Shown here: piece by piece, positions 16,886 through 25,637 of the stretch
Position numbering within the stretch: the stretch's first letter is position 1
Layout: each line of letters begins with the position of its first letter
Origin: an uncultured Clostridia bacterium
Lineage (GTDB): Bacteria > Bacillota > Clostridia > TANB77 > CAG-508
Length of the DNA: 30,630 nucleotides
NCBI GenBank assembly: GCA_934155165.1
Contig: CAKPGS010000013.1
Span: 1-30,630 of the forward strand
Direction of reading: 5' to 3'
Position numbers and translations under genes: made by a program
The notes under the pieces: generated by a model
What the model was told of the DNA's origin: nothing
The model's database searches: none
What the model saw: the letters and a program-made list of their open reading frames with translations, nothing else

Positions 16886-17700
16886 TTTTTTATTTCCTCC
16901 TCTGTGATATTTAATTCCTTCATAAATACTTTTAATTCTTTTTTACTTGGCAATCTCCAATGCCATCTTGGATCATTTTCAACTATAGAAACACCTTTTC
17001 CTTTTGTTGTATTTGCAATTATAACCATTGGTTTTTCTGTGTTATTCTCGCTTCTTAAAACATTTTCTAGTTCATTCACATTATGTCCATCAACTTCTTT
17101 TACAGCACAACCAAAACTTGTAAATTTTTCTTTCCAGTTTGTAATTCCCATTACTTCTTCTACTGTACCCATCTTTTGAATTTTGTTACAATCAACAATT
17201 ATTACTAGATTGTCTAATTTCTTTTTGGCAGCCATCATCACAGCTTCCCATACAGTTCCTTCTTCACATTCTCCATCTCCAAGTATAACATAGACCTTTT
17301 CTTTTCTGTTATCTATTTTTTTAGCTATTGCCATACCTACACCTATAGATAATCCATGTCCTAATGAACCTGTTGTAGCTTCAACTCCAGGGATTTCTGG
17401 AATAGTTGGTTCTCCGCCTAATATAGAACCAGGTTTTGAAAAAGTTTTTAAAACTTCTTCATTAAAAAATCCAGCTTTACAAAGTATTGTATATAAAGCT
17501 AAGCTTCCATGTCCTTTGCTTAATATTAGTCTATCTCTTTCTTCATAATTAGGATTTTTAGCATCATAATTTAAAACCTTTTTTATATACAATGTATATA
17601 ATATTTCCACAAGTGAAAATGCAGAAGCAATATGTGCAATACTTGCTGAATAAGCAGTTAAAAATATCTTTTTTCTTATATTTAAGATTTCTTCTTCCAT
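16867..17700 (-). CDS. Transketolase, N-terminal (TPP-binding) subunit
   Basis: This 277-residue protein is the pyrophosphate-binding half of transketolase. It shows SKGHGSLALY (61-70), GSLGHGLSIGVGMA (111-124) and the thiamine diphosphate motif GDGECEEG (141-148) with the metal-binding Asn in DCNKIQ at 172. It needs the C-terminal subunit encoded next. The ATG has GGGAGGAA upstream, and the gene starts 13 bp after the aldo/keto reductase. Split transketolases are common in Clostridia and also appear in secondary-metabolite and capsule clusters, where they make unusual sugars or two-carbon acyl units. The substrate here is unknown. Confidence 0.93.
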   Translation of the reverse strand: MEEEILNIRKKIFLTAYSASIAHIASAFSLVEILYTLYIKKVLNYDAKNPNYEERDRLILSKGHGSLALYTILCKAGFFNEEVLKTFSKPGSILGGEPTIPEIPGVEATTGSLGHGLSIGVGMAIAKKIDNRKEKVYVILGDGECEEGTVWEAVMMAAKKKLDNLVIIVDCNKIQKMGTVEEVMGITNWKEKFTSFGCAVKEVDGHNVNELENVLRSENNTEKPMVIIANTTKGKGVSIVENDPRWHWRLPSKKELKVFMKELNITEEEIKKCKEHI

Positions 17701-17713
17701 TTTTTCCTCCCTA

Positions 17714-18544
17714 CTAATTAAATAATGTTAATGTATCAGAATCTAGTCCTGAACCTCCCATATAAGGCATTTCGTTTATTTTCTTCATATCTTCATCTTT
17801 AATTTCAAAGTCAAATATACTTAAATTCTCCATCATATTTTCTATTTTTGTACTTTTAGAAATTGGTATAACATTATTTTGTGCACACCATCTAAGGCAT
17901 AATTTTGCAACAGATACATTGTATTTATTAGCAATTTCCTTTAAAGCTTCTCTTTTTAACATTTTTCCAGAACCTAAAGGACTCCATGCTTCTACTACTA
18001 TTCCATTTTCTTTACAATATTCTGTTGTTTCATTTTGCATAAATCCAGGATGAAATTCTATTTGATTAACCGCTGGTTTAACATTACAATTTTCCATAAG
18101 GCTTTCTAATTGATGTTTTTTAAAATTACATACACCAATATTTTTAACTAATCCTTCTTTTTGTAAAAATTCAAATGCCTTCCATGTTTCTTTATTAATT
18201 TCTTTCCAATTTTCATATAAAGCTGGCGATGCAGGCCAATGTATTAAATACATATCTAAGTATTCGCATTTTAAATTTTCTATTGTTCTTTTGCAGGCGT
18301 TTATAATATTTTCGTATCCTCTATCTGCATTCCATAACTTTCCTTGTATGAATAATTCTTCTCTTTTAATATCTAATTTTTCTATACTTTTACCTATTGT
18401 TTCTTCATTGTTGTACGCATAAGCAGTATCAATTAATCTGTATCCACATTTAACGGCATTAATTACTGTTTCAATAGTTTCTTCATCATTAGGTAATTTC
18501 CATGTTCCAAAACCTATTTGCGGAATATTATTTTTTATCTCCAC
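17714..18544 (-). CDS. Aldo/keto reductase
   Basis: The protein has 276 residues from GTG at 18544 and folds as an NADPH-dependent (beta/alpha)8 reductase. NIPQIGFGTWKL opens the barrel and the four catalytic residues are present: Asp39 in LIDTAYAY, Tyr44 in AYNNE, Lys69 in QGKLWN and His102 in LIHWP. A VNQIEFHPG motif and ISKSTKIENM near the C-terminus complete the family pattern. A TTG at 18565 would lengthen it by seven residues, but GGAGAGGAG lies eight bases before the GTG. The gene overlaps the SGNH gene by 17 bp. In this operon it may reduce a carbonyl on a sugar precursor or an acyl group; the substrate is not shown by the sequence. Confidence 0.92.
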   Translation of the reverse strand: MEIKNNIPQIGFGTWKLPNDEETIETVINAVKCGYRLIDTAYAYNNEETIGKSIEKLDIKREELFIQGKLWNADRGYENIINACKRTIENLKCEYLDMYLIHWPASPALYENWKEINKETWKAFEFLQKEGLVKNIGVCNFKKHQLESLMENCNVKPAVNQIEFHPGFMQNETTEYCKENGIVVEAWSPLGSGKMLKREALKEIANKYNVSVAKLCLRWCAQNNVIPISKSTKIENMMENLSIFDFEIKDEDMKKINEMPYMGGSGLDSDTLTLFN

Positions 18545-19607
18545 TATAATAGCTCTCCTCTCCAATTATCGCATTAATTTGTTCTTTATCATTTAAAACA
18601 TTATTTTCCCAATCTGACATTATATTATTCCAATCTGAATAATTACTATCATTTCTTCTATCTGGAATTTCATATTTGCTTTTTATAAATTTAGCTAAAA
18701 AGTTTGTATATTTATCTGCACCATAGTAATTAACATGATTTTCATTATAAAAGTCTACAGAATAATCTAAATTCATCTCTTTTGCATATTCATTTGAATC
18801 TAAGAAATCAAATCCTGCATCCTCAATAATATTTTCTACATAATTGAAGTTAGTCTTATGCTCCTTTGTTTCTATGTATGGAGAAACTACAAAAAGTACA
18901 TTTTTATTTACAGTTTTTAAATACGCAATTAAATCGTTCAATATTTCTGTAGTGTCATCTGAAACTGGTTGTATTTCTTCTGTTTCAAAGTCTTGCTTTT
19001 CCATAGGTTCAGCCTTTGCTACAAAGTAAAATCCCTTGTTTTTATTTTTATATCTATCTGTAACCCTTCTTAAAGCATTTTTCACAGTTGAGTTTGTCTT
19101 GTTAGTATGGTATAAATCCAAATCTGAATAATATGATGCCTCATCTTCTCCTAAAAATCTATTTACATTCTTTCTTATAAAATCTACTTTATTTTTTCCA
19201 AGTTTCATTCCAGTTAGTACATTTCTATACGCAACTGCTGTTGGTGGTTGATCAACATCTCTATATTGAAAAGCTCTTGCATCAATAACTATAAGATTTG
19301 GATCTTGTGTTTTTAGCATTTCTTTAACCATATATTTATATAATTCAGGTTGAATTGTATTTGCTCCATAATCATATGATGCAATTCCATAATTTTTATA
19401 GGCATCTAAAGGAGCCCAGTACACAAATGAAGCTGAACCACCAATATATACCATATCTAATGAATCCTTTTTTTCGCTATAAATTCCCCTAATATTTTGT
19501 AGGTCAACTGCTTCAGGATGCTTTAATTCTGTTAAAAAACTATATAATATAAAAAATACAAGTAGAAATGCAATTATTTTTATAATATTGATTATATTTT
19601 TCTTCAT
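18528..19607 (-). CDS. DltD/AlgX-like SGNH protein, acyl-transfer partner of MBOAT
   Basis: The protein has 359 residues with one N-terminal membrane anchor (residues 5-24) and an extracellular domain. YIGGSASFVYW (54-64) supplies a candidate nucleophile Ser58, IVIDARAFQYRD fits the second SGNH block, and FYNENHVNYYG (286-296) supplies the catalytic-type His291. This layout is that of DltD-, AlgX- or PatB-like proteins, which work with an MBOAT membrane acyltransferase to place acyl groups on surface polymers. It follows the MBOAT gene by 4 bp, and its GGAGG site lies in the MBOAT gene's last codons, so the two are probably translated together. The acceptor is probably a glycan or teichoic acid made in the neighbouring block. 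Confidence 0.82.
   Translation of the reverse strand: MKKNIINIIKIIAFLLVFFILYSFLTELKHPEAVDLQNIRGIYSEKKDSLDMVYIGGSASFVYWAPLDAYKNYGIASYDYGANTIQPELYKYMVKEMLKTQDPNLIVIDARAFQYRDVDQPPTAVAYRNVLTGMKLGKNKVDFIRKNVNRFLGEDEASYYSDLDLYHTNKTNSTVKNALRRVTDRYKNKNKGFYFVAKAEPMEKQDFETEEIQPVSDDTTEILNDLIAYLKTVNKNVLFVVSPYIETKEHKTNFNYVENIIEDAGFDFLDSNEYAKEMNLDYSVDFYNENHVNYYGADKYTNFLAKFIKSKYEIPDRRNDSNYSDWNNIMSDWENNVLNDKEQINAIIGEESYYSGDKK
18553..18563 (-). promoter_or_regulatory. RBS fixing the aldo/keto reductase start
   Basis: GGAGAGGAGAG lies eight bases before the GTG at 18544 and inside the end of the SGNH gene. It favours GTG over the TTG at 18565, which would place the site within the coding sequence. Confidence 0.75.
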
Positions 19608-19611
19608 TTAA

Positions 19612-21123
19612 TTAAAATCCTCCATAAATAAAATCTACTGCACTATAATTTGGTCCATAGCATCCGCATAGTAAAATAATAGATATAATTATCAACATAA
19701 ATATCCATCTAAATAAAAAGTTTTGTTCTTGAAATTTTTCTATTGCATTTATCTTTTTATAATTTAATAAATCAACTATAAATACAAGTACAAGCATTAA
19801 TACAATTACTACTGGGTGACTTAATGCAAGATTTGCTTTTATATTAATATCTGGTAATTTGAATATATTTTTCGCTATTTTAAAGAAATCCTTTAAATGT
19901 TCACCGCAAACAAATAGCCATACCAAACACATAAATAAGAAAGTTCTGATTGATTGGAATAACCTAAAACTAAAACATTTTGTATTTATATGTAATAATT
20001 TATTTAATTTTTCTGGAATATCACTAAATAATTCTCCAACTGCAAGATAAATCCATGGTAATATTCCTGCTGCAAAGATATATTTGTATGATGCCCCATG
20101 CCATAATCCTATAAATAACCATAAAATTAAAATAGCTGTAATAGTTGGAATTTTCTTTCCTGTTTTCTTTCCAAATATTTTTTTACATTTTTTACCAAAG
20201 TTTTGGAATAAAGATGATTTTAGTAATGGGTACATAATGTAATCTTTTCCCCATAATCCAAGCGAAATGTGCCATCTTCTCCAAAATTCTGAAAGATTTT
20301 TGGAGAAAAATGGACTATCAAAGTTCTCTGGTAATTTAACTCCATACATTTTAGAAGCTCCTATTATAATGTCCATACATCCAGAAAAATCACAATATAT
20401 TTGTATTGCATAACAAATTACGCCATAAATTATAAAAATGCTATTATATACTTCGTAATTTCCAAAAACTTTTGTTACAATAGCTGATAAAGCATCAGCT
20501 ATAACAAGCTTTTTCATCAATCCATATAGTATTCTATAAAATCCTTGATATATATTATTCCAGTCTAATTTCTTTTCATTAAAAAATTCATCCTTCATTT
20601 GAGGATACCTAATAATTGGTCCTGAAATCATTGATGGATAATAGCAAGCAAATAAAGCATATTTAAGTATATTTTTTTCTGCTTTACAAGTTGTCCAATA
20701 TACATCTACAACATAACTAATTAAAGATAATGTATAATATGAAATTCCTAATGGTGCTATAAAATTAAATGTTCCAAACTGCAAGTCCATATCTAAAACG
20801 CTTAAAAACATATTTCCTGTTAATGGAAATATATTTACATATTTTAACATAAATAGTTGTGAAACTATTCCAAATAATGTAATGATTAAGGTTATTTTTT
20901 TAGTTTTTTGTTTTTTACACCTTTCATCAATAATTCTAGCTCCTACATATGTTATTATAATTCCAGAAATTAAATATAATCCTAATTTCCAAGAACATGC
21001 TTTAACAAAGAAATAGATACTAGCTCCCAAAAGAACTAGCCATCTATATTTCTTTGGAAATAAATAAAATACAATCAAACTAGCAAATAAAAAAAATAAA
21101 AATTCAAATGTTACAATTGACAT
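19612..21123 (-). CDS. MBOAT membrane O-acyltransferase (DltB/AlgI family)
   Basis: This 503-residue protein has about ten or more membrane segments. The family signatures are present: SEFWRRWHISLGLWGKDYI (278-296, with His285) and IGLWHGASYKY (338-348) with the invariant His342. IAPLGISYYTLSLISYVVDVY (122-142) is the usual DltB/AlgI segment. Such enzymes pass an acyl group from a cytoplasmic thioester donor across the membrane. DltB takes D-alanine from the carrier protein DltC, while AlgI uses an acetyl donor. Here an acyl carrier protein is encoded in the same operon, which favours the Dlt-like route. The ATG follows GGAGAGGGAAT, 17 bp after the MaoC gene. Confidence 0.95.
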   Translation of the reverse strand: MSIVTFEFLFFLFASLIVFYLFPKKYRWLVLLGASIYFFVKACSWKLGLYLISGIIITYVGARIIDERCKKQKTKKITLIITLFGIVSQLFMLKYVNIFPLTGNMFLSVLDMDLQFGTFNFIAPLGISYYTLSLISYVVDVYWTTCKAEKNILKYALFACYYPSMISGPIIRYPQMKDEFFNEKKLDWNNIYQGFYRILYGLMKKLVIADALSAIVTKVFGNYEVYNSIFIIYGVICYAIQIYCDFSGCMDIIIGASKMYGVKLPENFDSPFFSKNLSEFWRRWHISLGLWGKDYIMYPLLKSSLFQNFGKKCKKIFGKKTGKKIPTITAILILWLFIGLWHGASYKYIFAAGILPWIYLAVGELFSDIPEKLNKLLHINTKCFSFRLFQSIRTFLFMCLVWLFVCGEHLKDFFKIAKNIFKLPDINIKANLALSHPVVIVLMLVLVFIVDLLNYKKINAIEKFQEQNFLFRWIFMLIIISIILLCGCYGPNYSAVDFIYGGF

Positions 21124-21140
21124 ATTCCCTCTCCTATTTC

Positions 21141-21560
21141 TTAATCTGTAACTCCAACTTTCATAGTTCCTCTAACTACTTTACTTTTGGTGTTATCTTC
21201 TATTGTATATTTCAAAGTAATTTGCTTAAATCTCTCATCTTTGCTCACAACTTTTGCATTTACCGTTAATGGCATTTTAGATAGAAATACTGGTTTCGCA
21301 AATTTAATTTCAACCTCATGTATTAAACTTTTTTTACCAGGCAAATACATTCCAGCTAATGTAGAAAGTATGGAAGCAGAAAGCATTCCATACACTACAT
21401 TTTCATTATAACCTTTTTCTTTAGCATAGTTTAAATCACAATGTAAAGGATTCAAATCTCCAGTAATTTCACGAAATTTTTGCATTTTTTCTTCATTGAT
21501 TTCGTATTCAAATGATACTTTTTGATCTAATTCTATTTCTTCAAAAGAAAAGCAATTCAT
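21141..21560 (-). CDS. MaoC-like (R)-hydratase/dehydratase
   Basis: This 139-residue single hot-dog domain resembles PhaJ-type (R)-specific enoyl-CoA hydratases. ITGDLNPLHCD (32-42) holds the catalytic Asp35 and His40 with the family spacing, and YGMLSASILSTLAGMYLPG forms the central helix. The enzyme would add or remove water at the beta position of a thioester, on CoA or the carrier protein. No fatty acid synthase or PKS genes are present, so its substrate is probably the acyl group carried by the adjacent ACP. Its ATG overlaps the ACP stop (TAATG), and its Shine-Dalgarno site lies inside the ACP gene, indicating coupled translation. Confidence 0.88.
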   Translation of the reverse strand: MNCFSFEEIELDQKVSFEYEINEEKMQKFREITGDLNPLHCDLNYAKEKGYNENVVYGMLSASILSTLAGMYLPGKKSLIHEVEIKFAKPVFLSKMPLTVNAKVVSKDERFKQITLKYTIEDNTKSKVVRGTMKVGVTD

Positions 21561-21799
21561 TATATTCTCTCCTTTATAATTTGAACCATTTCTCCAACAT
21601 TTTTCATTGTTGTTACTTCATTCATATTAAATTTCATTCCAAAATGATTTTCTATTGCTACTACTAAATTAATATGTTCTAAGCTGTCCCAATCTTCTAT
21701 ATCTTTTGCTGTAGTATCAGCTGTAACATGAATTGATTCATCATCAAATACATCTTGAAATACCTCATCTAATTCTTCATAAATTTTTTCTTCACTCAT
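21560..21799 (-). CDS. Acyl carrier protein
   Basis: This 79-residue acidic four-helix carrier has the phosphopantetheine site in WDSLEHINLV, with Ser39 in the DSL motif. The size matches ACP and DltC. The tail NEVTTMKNVGEMVQIIKER gives the usual fourth helix. It would carry the acyl group loaded by the FkbH-like protein encoded immediately before it, only 2 bp away, and present it to the MaoC and MBOAT enzymes encoded after it. GGTGGAGGAA in the last codons of the FkbH gene is its ribosome binding site. It is dedicated to this operon rather than fatty acid synthesis, as no fab gene is near. Confidence 0.95.
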   Translation of the reverse strand: MSEEKIYEELDEVFQDVFDDESIHVTADTTAKDIEDWDSLEHINLVVAIENHFGMKFNMNEVTTMKNVGEMVQIIKERI

Positions 21800-21801
21800 A
21801 A

Positions 21802-23586
21802 CTATTCCTCCACCTTTATAAATTTATTTTTATTATTATAATTTTTATCAATTACAAATTTCCATTTTGTATTTCCTTCACTGTCTTCTTCTATTTTTTC
21901 GAATCCTTGTAATTCATAAAAATTTTTAACCATTTTATTTTTCATAGTAGGATAATAATATCCATATATTTCTTTTATTCCATTTTTTGTAGCATTATGA
22001 ACTAAAGTGTCCATCATTGCATATTCCATATCTCTTTTTAGAACTCTACAACTCATTATCCATAAATCTATATTTAATTTTTCATTTTCTTTTTTACCAA
22101 TTATAACAGATACAACTCCATTATCTCCAAATGAATCTTCTAATTTACCATAAAGCGTTATATATTCATCTGAATTAGCTACTTCTTCAATTTCAGCTTG
22201 AGTATAACGTTTTGTAGTTAAATTAAATTGATTACTTTTATTTGTAAGTTGAGCAATTCTTGACATATACATAGGTATAAAATTCTGTATTTCAGCTTTC
22301 ATTTCTAATGATTTTAAATAATCATCATAATTTTCAAATGTACTCAATTTATTTTTTCTTTCAATATTTTGCTTGTACATTTTAGTTTTTTTAATATCAT
22401 CATTAGATAAATTAACTACTTCAAAGAATCCAGAATTATCTAAAGTTTTGATATAATTGTCTACTTTTTCCATCTCTGGCGTTCTTACATCTGGTATGTT
22501 TTTATTAATTATTGCTCTTTCTGCCGGATTATCATCAACAAATACTAAACTATCTACTCCTAAATTTAATTCATTTGCAATTTCTTTCATATTTTGAGAT
22601 TTTGGATTCCAATTAGCTTTTATTGAAACAAAATCTTCTGGCTTTAATACACTATCAACTCTGTTTAGTCCAGCTAAAGCATTTTCCATTTCATTTTTGC
22701 TATTTACATTTAATATAATTCCTATTTGTTTATGCATTTTTAAGTATTCTTGAAATTCTAAATAAGCTTCTCCTTCTGCAGTTTCTTGTCCTAATGCAAT
22801 GTTTTCTACACCATCATCGCCAATAATTCCGCCCCATAAGGTATTATCTAAATCAAGTACAAAACCTTTTTTATTTTTACCATATATAGCTTTAATTATA
22901 TTGGCAACATTATAAGAAAGAGTTGGTATTGCAGATATACTCATAGCATATTTATACATGTACCAATAAAATTGATCAGCCCATTTGTCAAGTCCAAATT
23001 GTGCAGATTGATAGTTAATATCATTAATAAAGAAGTTCTCATTTGATTCTGCATATTCAGCAAATTTAAGATTCAATTTTGTAATATAATTTACTTTACC
23101 ATAAATGCTTGTTGCATCTTTATTTCCCATTAGTCTGTAAAAAGGATACTCAAAATTATTTTGAATAATTGGACAATGGTAAACCTCTTTTAAATGTTCC
23201 CACATAACATAGAAATTATTAAATTCGTTTTCAATTTTATTTTCAACTTCTTTGGCACTATCACTTGTTTCAGGAAATTCTTTAATATTTCTATTTGTAG
23301 TATGTATAAAAATTATATCTGGTTTAAATTCTTCTAGTTCTTTATTTTCAAACATTGCATCTTGCCAATATTGATTATATTCTGATTCATAGAAATTTGG
23401 CTTTATTCCATAGTTTAACAAGAAAAGTTCCAATATAAGTTTTATATCACTTGTTGTTGATCCTCCTAATATTGCAATATTCTTTTCTAAAAACTTTTTA
23501 CTATCATCTTCTAGCAATTTTTTCTTTAGTGATTTTTTCTTTTTTACAATATATTCACTGTCAAAAGGATATTCTAATTCTTTCAT
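21802..23586 (-). CDS. FkbH-like HAD-IIIC glyceryl transferase/phosphatase
   Basis: The protein has 594 residues in three parts. An N-terminal SGNH-like region holds IAILGGSTTSDI (37-48). A HAD domain carries FVLDLDNTLWGG (242-253, nucleophile Asp245 and acid Asp247), followed by NSKNE and VFVDDNPAERAII. A C-terminal GNAT-like domain follows RIAQLTNKSNQFNLTTKR, the family signature. FkbH proteins remove phosphate from 1,3-bisphosphoglycerate and load the glyceryl group onto an ACP, as shown for polyketide extender or starter units. An ACP gene lies 2 bp downstream, but no polyketide synthase is visible; an MBOAT acyltransferase follows instead. It is the first gene of its operon, behind the promoter at 23612-23640. 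Confidence 0.92.
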   Translation of the reverse strand: MKELEYPFDSEYIVKKKKSLKKKLLEDDSKKFLEKNIAILGGSTTSDIKLILELFLLNYGIKPNFYESEYNQYWQDAMFENKELEEFKPDIIFIHTTNRNIKEFPETSDSAKEVENKIENEFNNFYVMWEHLKEVYHCPIIQNNFEYPFYRLMGNKDATSIYGKVNYITKLNLKFAEYAESNENFFINDINYQSAQFGLDKWADQFYWYMYKYAMSISAIPTLSYNVANIIKAIYGKNKKGFVLDLDNTLWGGIIGDDGVENIALGQETAEGEAYLEFQEYLKMHKQIGIILNVNSKNEMENALAGLNRVDSVLKPEDFVSIKANWNPKSQNMKEIANELNLGVDSLVFVDDNPAERAIINKNIPDVRTPEMEKVDNYIKTLDNSGFFEVVNLSNDDIKKTKMYKQNIERKNKLSTFENYDDYLKSLEMKAEIQNFIPMYMSRIAQLTNKSNQFNLTTKRYTQAEIEEVANSDEYITLYGKLEDSFGDNGVVSVIIGKKENEKLNIDLWIMSCRVLKRDMEYAMMDTLVHNATKNGIKEIYGYYYPTMKNKMVKNFYELQGFEKIEEDSEGNTKWKFVIDKNYNNKNKFIKVEE

Positions 23587-23611
23587 ATTTGCTCCTTATT
23601 ATTTTTTTCAC

Positions 23612-23640
23612 ATTATAATGTATTCTTATTAAAAGTTCAA
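23612..23640 (-). promoter_or_regulatory. Sigma-A-like promoter of the FkbH-ACP operon
   Basis: On the minus strand TTGAAC (23635-23640) and a perfect TATAAT (23612-23617) are exactly 17 bp apart, 25 bp upstream of the FkbH ATG at 23586. A ribosome site AAGGAG lies between. No clear terminator precedes it, so read-through from the recD2 block is possible. Confidence 0.8.
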
Positions 23641-23649
23641 CCTTTTTCT

Positions 23650-25620
23650 TTATTCTTCTCTTCTTCCTAAGAATGATGTTTTATATTTATCTAAAATATA
23701 GCCCAATTCTTTAGAAAAGTCTTTTAACATTACAATTTTTATTGAAATGTCTTTTCCATGGATATAATCATCCATTATTTGTTTTAATTGTTTTATGTTT
23801 TTCATTTCTGGTTCTATTTCTTTTGTGTATTTTTCTGCTCTTTTTACCATTTTTTCTTTTATAGTTACTATATCTTCATTGCTTGCACATGATATTCGTT
23901 GAAAGATTTGGTATGCATCGTAATACTTGAATATTGGAACATTCATACATTCTTTATCAAATTTTTCGTAGAATACTTCCATTTTCATTGGAATGTATTT
24001 GAATATTTCTTCTGCTTTTTCTCTAAGCATTTTTTCTTTTAATGTTAAGTTTAGCTCATTAAATTGTTTTAAAATTTCTTCCATATCTTCATTCATTTCG
24101 CCATCTACAGTAATTTTAGTTAGTTCTTCTTCAACATTATCACAATATTTTGATTTTAACGAAGATATATTCATACCATTTAAAAATACACTTTTTATAG
24201 TTTTTGTATCATACATAATTAATCCTTTTTTAGCAAAGTAATTAAAGTATGCATATAATTTAACTATATCTATTAACTCTAGTTCACCATTTTTTACATT
24301 ATTTAATATAACATCCATTGCAGGTGCAAACTGATCATCTGGTATTTTCCAGTATTCTTCTGTAAGTAATCTTTTATAAGCTGGAAGCTTGTCTAAATCT
24401 ACTGTATTAATAATAACTTCCATATCCATTTTAAAAGTTTTCATATCAAAGATACGTGTACGCACATATTTTTCAATAAATTTAAAAAATCTATATTCAG
24501 CTTTAAAGTTATAATAATAATTGCTATCAAATTCTTTTATATAGAATTGTCTATTATCTGATAAAACTCTTGATGATACTAATATTGACTTATATTCTTC
24601 GTTACTATCTATATTAATAAACTTATCTTTTGTAATTTTTCCTGCTTTTATTTCAAAAGAAACAGCTATTGTGAAAATAAGCATTGTTTGCAATACTCTA
24701 TTACTTGTATTAGGATAATTTTTGCTTACCATTTCAAATATCTTTTTAAAGTCATTTAATGCATGTTTTAATATACGCAAATTTCGTGTTCCACTTTTAT
24801 TAAAGGTTGAAATAATTAAGCTTGTATTTTCTCTTAGAAATCTTATTAACTCTGGTGAATTTTCATATCTCATAAGAAGTCCATTTATTATATAGTTAAA
24901 TTCTGGCGCATATTCAAAAGTTTCGCCTATTAGCTTTTCTTTTATTCTTTCATATTCATTAGCTTTATCAAAAACATATTCTATTTTATCTTTTATTTGT
25001 TCAACCATTGGTTTATCTGTTTTGGTTAAAGCTCCTTCTTTATCTAAAAGGTATGTTGCAATAAAAGTTTTCATTTCTACATTTGAATTTTTTATTTTTG
25101 TAGATAGTTCTTTTTCATTACATATAATAATTGTTTTTATATGGTCATGTTCAACGAAATTATTTATATATCCTAAAATATCTATAACATCTACATTTGC
25201 TCTTTCTAGGTCATCAAAGCACAATATTTTATCATCTGTAGAGAAAAATTTAGCATAATCTATTTTATCTCCATTTTGTGTAACTCCAAAAAAGTTTGCC
25301 ATATCAAGTCCTGTTTTAGCATATTCAGGAATTGATGTTTGACCGTGAGTATTCATATATTTTCTAAGGTTTTTATCCATTAATTGCGTTGTTTCTATAA
25401 ATATTTTTTTGCTTATATCTTCTAAATTAGAAATACCATATAAAGACATATAAATTGTTGTATATTGCTTTCCATTTATTTGCATAGATTCTATTTTATT
25501 GCGAACTTTATGGTTCCAAAAATAAGTTTTTCCACTTCCCCATTCTCCATTTATCATTATGGCATAGTCTGTATAATCTGACCTTATGTAATCTAAAATG
25601 CTTTCAACTAAATCTTCCAT
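23650..25620 (-). CDS. KAP-like P-loop NTPase of unknown role
   Basis: This 656-residue protein begins with a P-loop NTPase domain. Walker A is GEWGSGKT (25-32) and Walker B is ILCFDDLER (132-140); the FDDLER form and the following N/D-x-x-D-I-L-G-Y pattern are typical of KAP-family NTPases. TIIICNEKEL (about 160-169) fits the sensor strand. Residues 220-656 are helical and charged without obvious membrane segments, unlike many KAP proteins. KAP-type NTPases occur in several phage-defence systems and in membrane-associated processes, but no partner effector is encoded here. The gene is 17 bp behind comFC with an AGGAGG site before its ATG, so it shares that operon. Its role is unknown. Confidence 0.75.
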   Translation of the reverse strand: MEDLVESILDYIRSDYTDYAIMINGEWGSGKTYFWNHKVRNKIESMQINGKQYTTIYMSLYGISNLEDISKKIFIETTQLMDKNLRKYMNTHGQTSIPEYAKTGLDMANFFGVTQNGDKIDYAKFFSTDDKILCFDDLERANVDVIDILGYINNFVEHDHIKTIIICNEKELSTKIKNSNVEMKTFIATYLLDKEGALTKTDKPMVEQIKDKIEYVFDKANEYERIKEKLIGETFEYAPEFNYIINGLLMRYENSPELIRFLRENTSLIISTFNKSGTRNLRILKHALNDFKKIFEMVSKNYPNTSNRVLQTMLIFTIAVSFEIKAGKITKDKFINIDSNEEYKSILVSSRVLSDNRQFYIKEFDSNYYYNFKAEYRFFKFIEKYVRTRIFDMKTFKMDMEVIINTVDLDKLPAYKRLLTEEYWKIPDDQFAPAMDVILNNVKNGELELIDIVKLYAYFNYFAKKGLIMYDTKTIKSVFLNGMNISSLKSKYCDNVEEELTKITVDGEMNEDMEEILKQFNELNLTLKEKMLREKAEEIFKYIPMKMEVFYEKFDKECMNVPIFKYYDAYQIFQRISCASNEDIVTIKEKMVKRAEKYTKEIEPEMKNIKQLKQIMDDYIHGKDISIKIVMLKDFSKELGYILDKYKTSFLGRREE

Positions 25621-25637
25621 ACGTGTTCCTCCTATTT

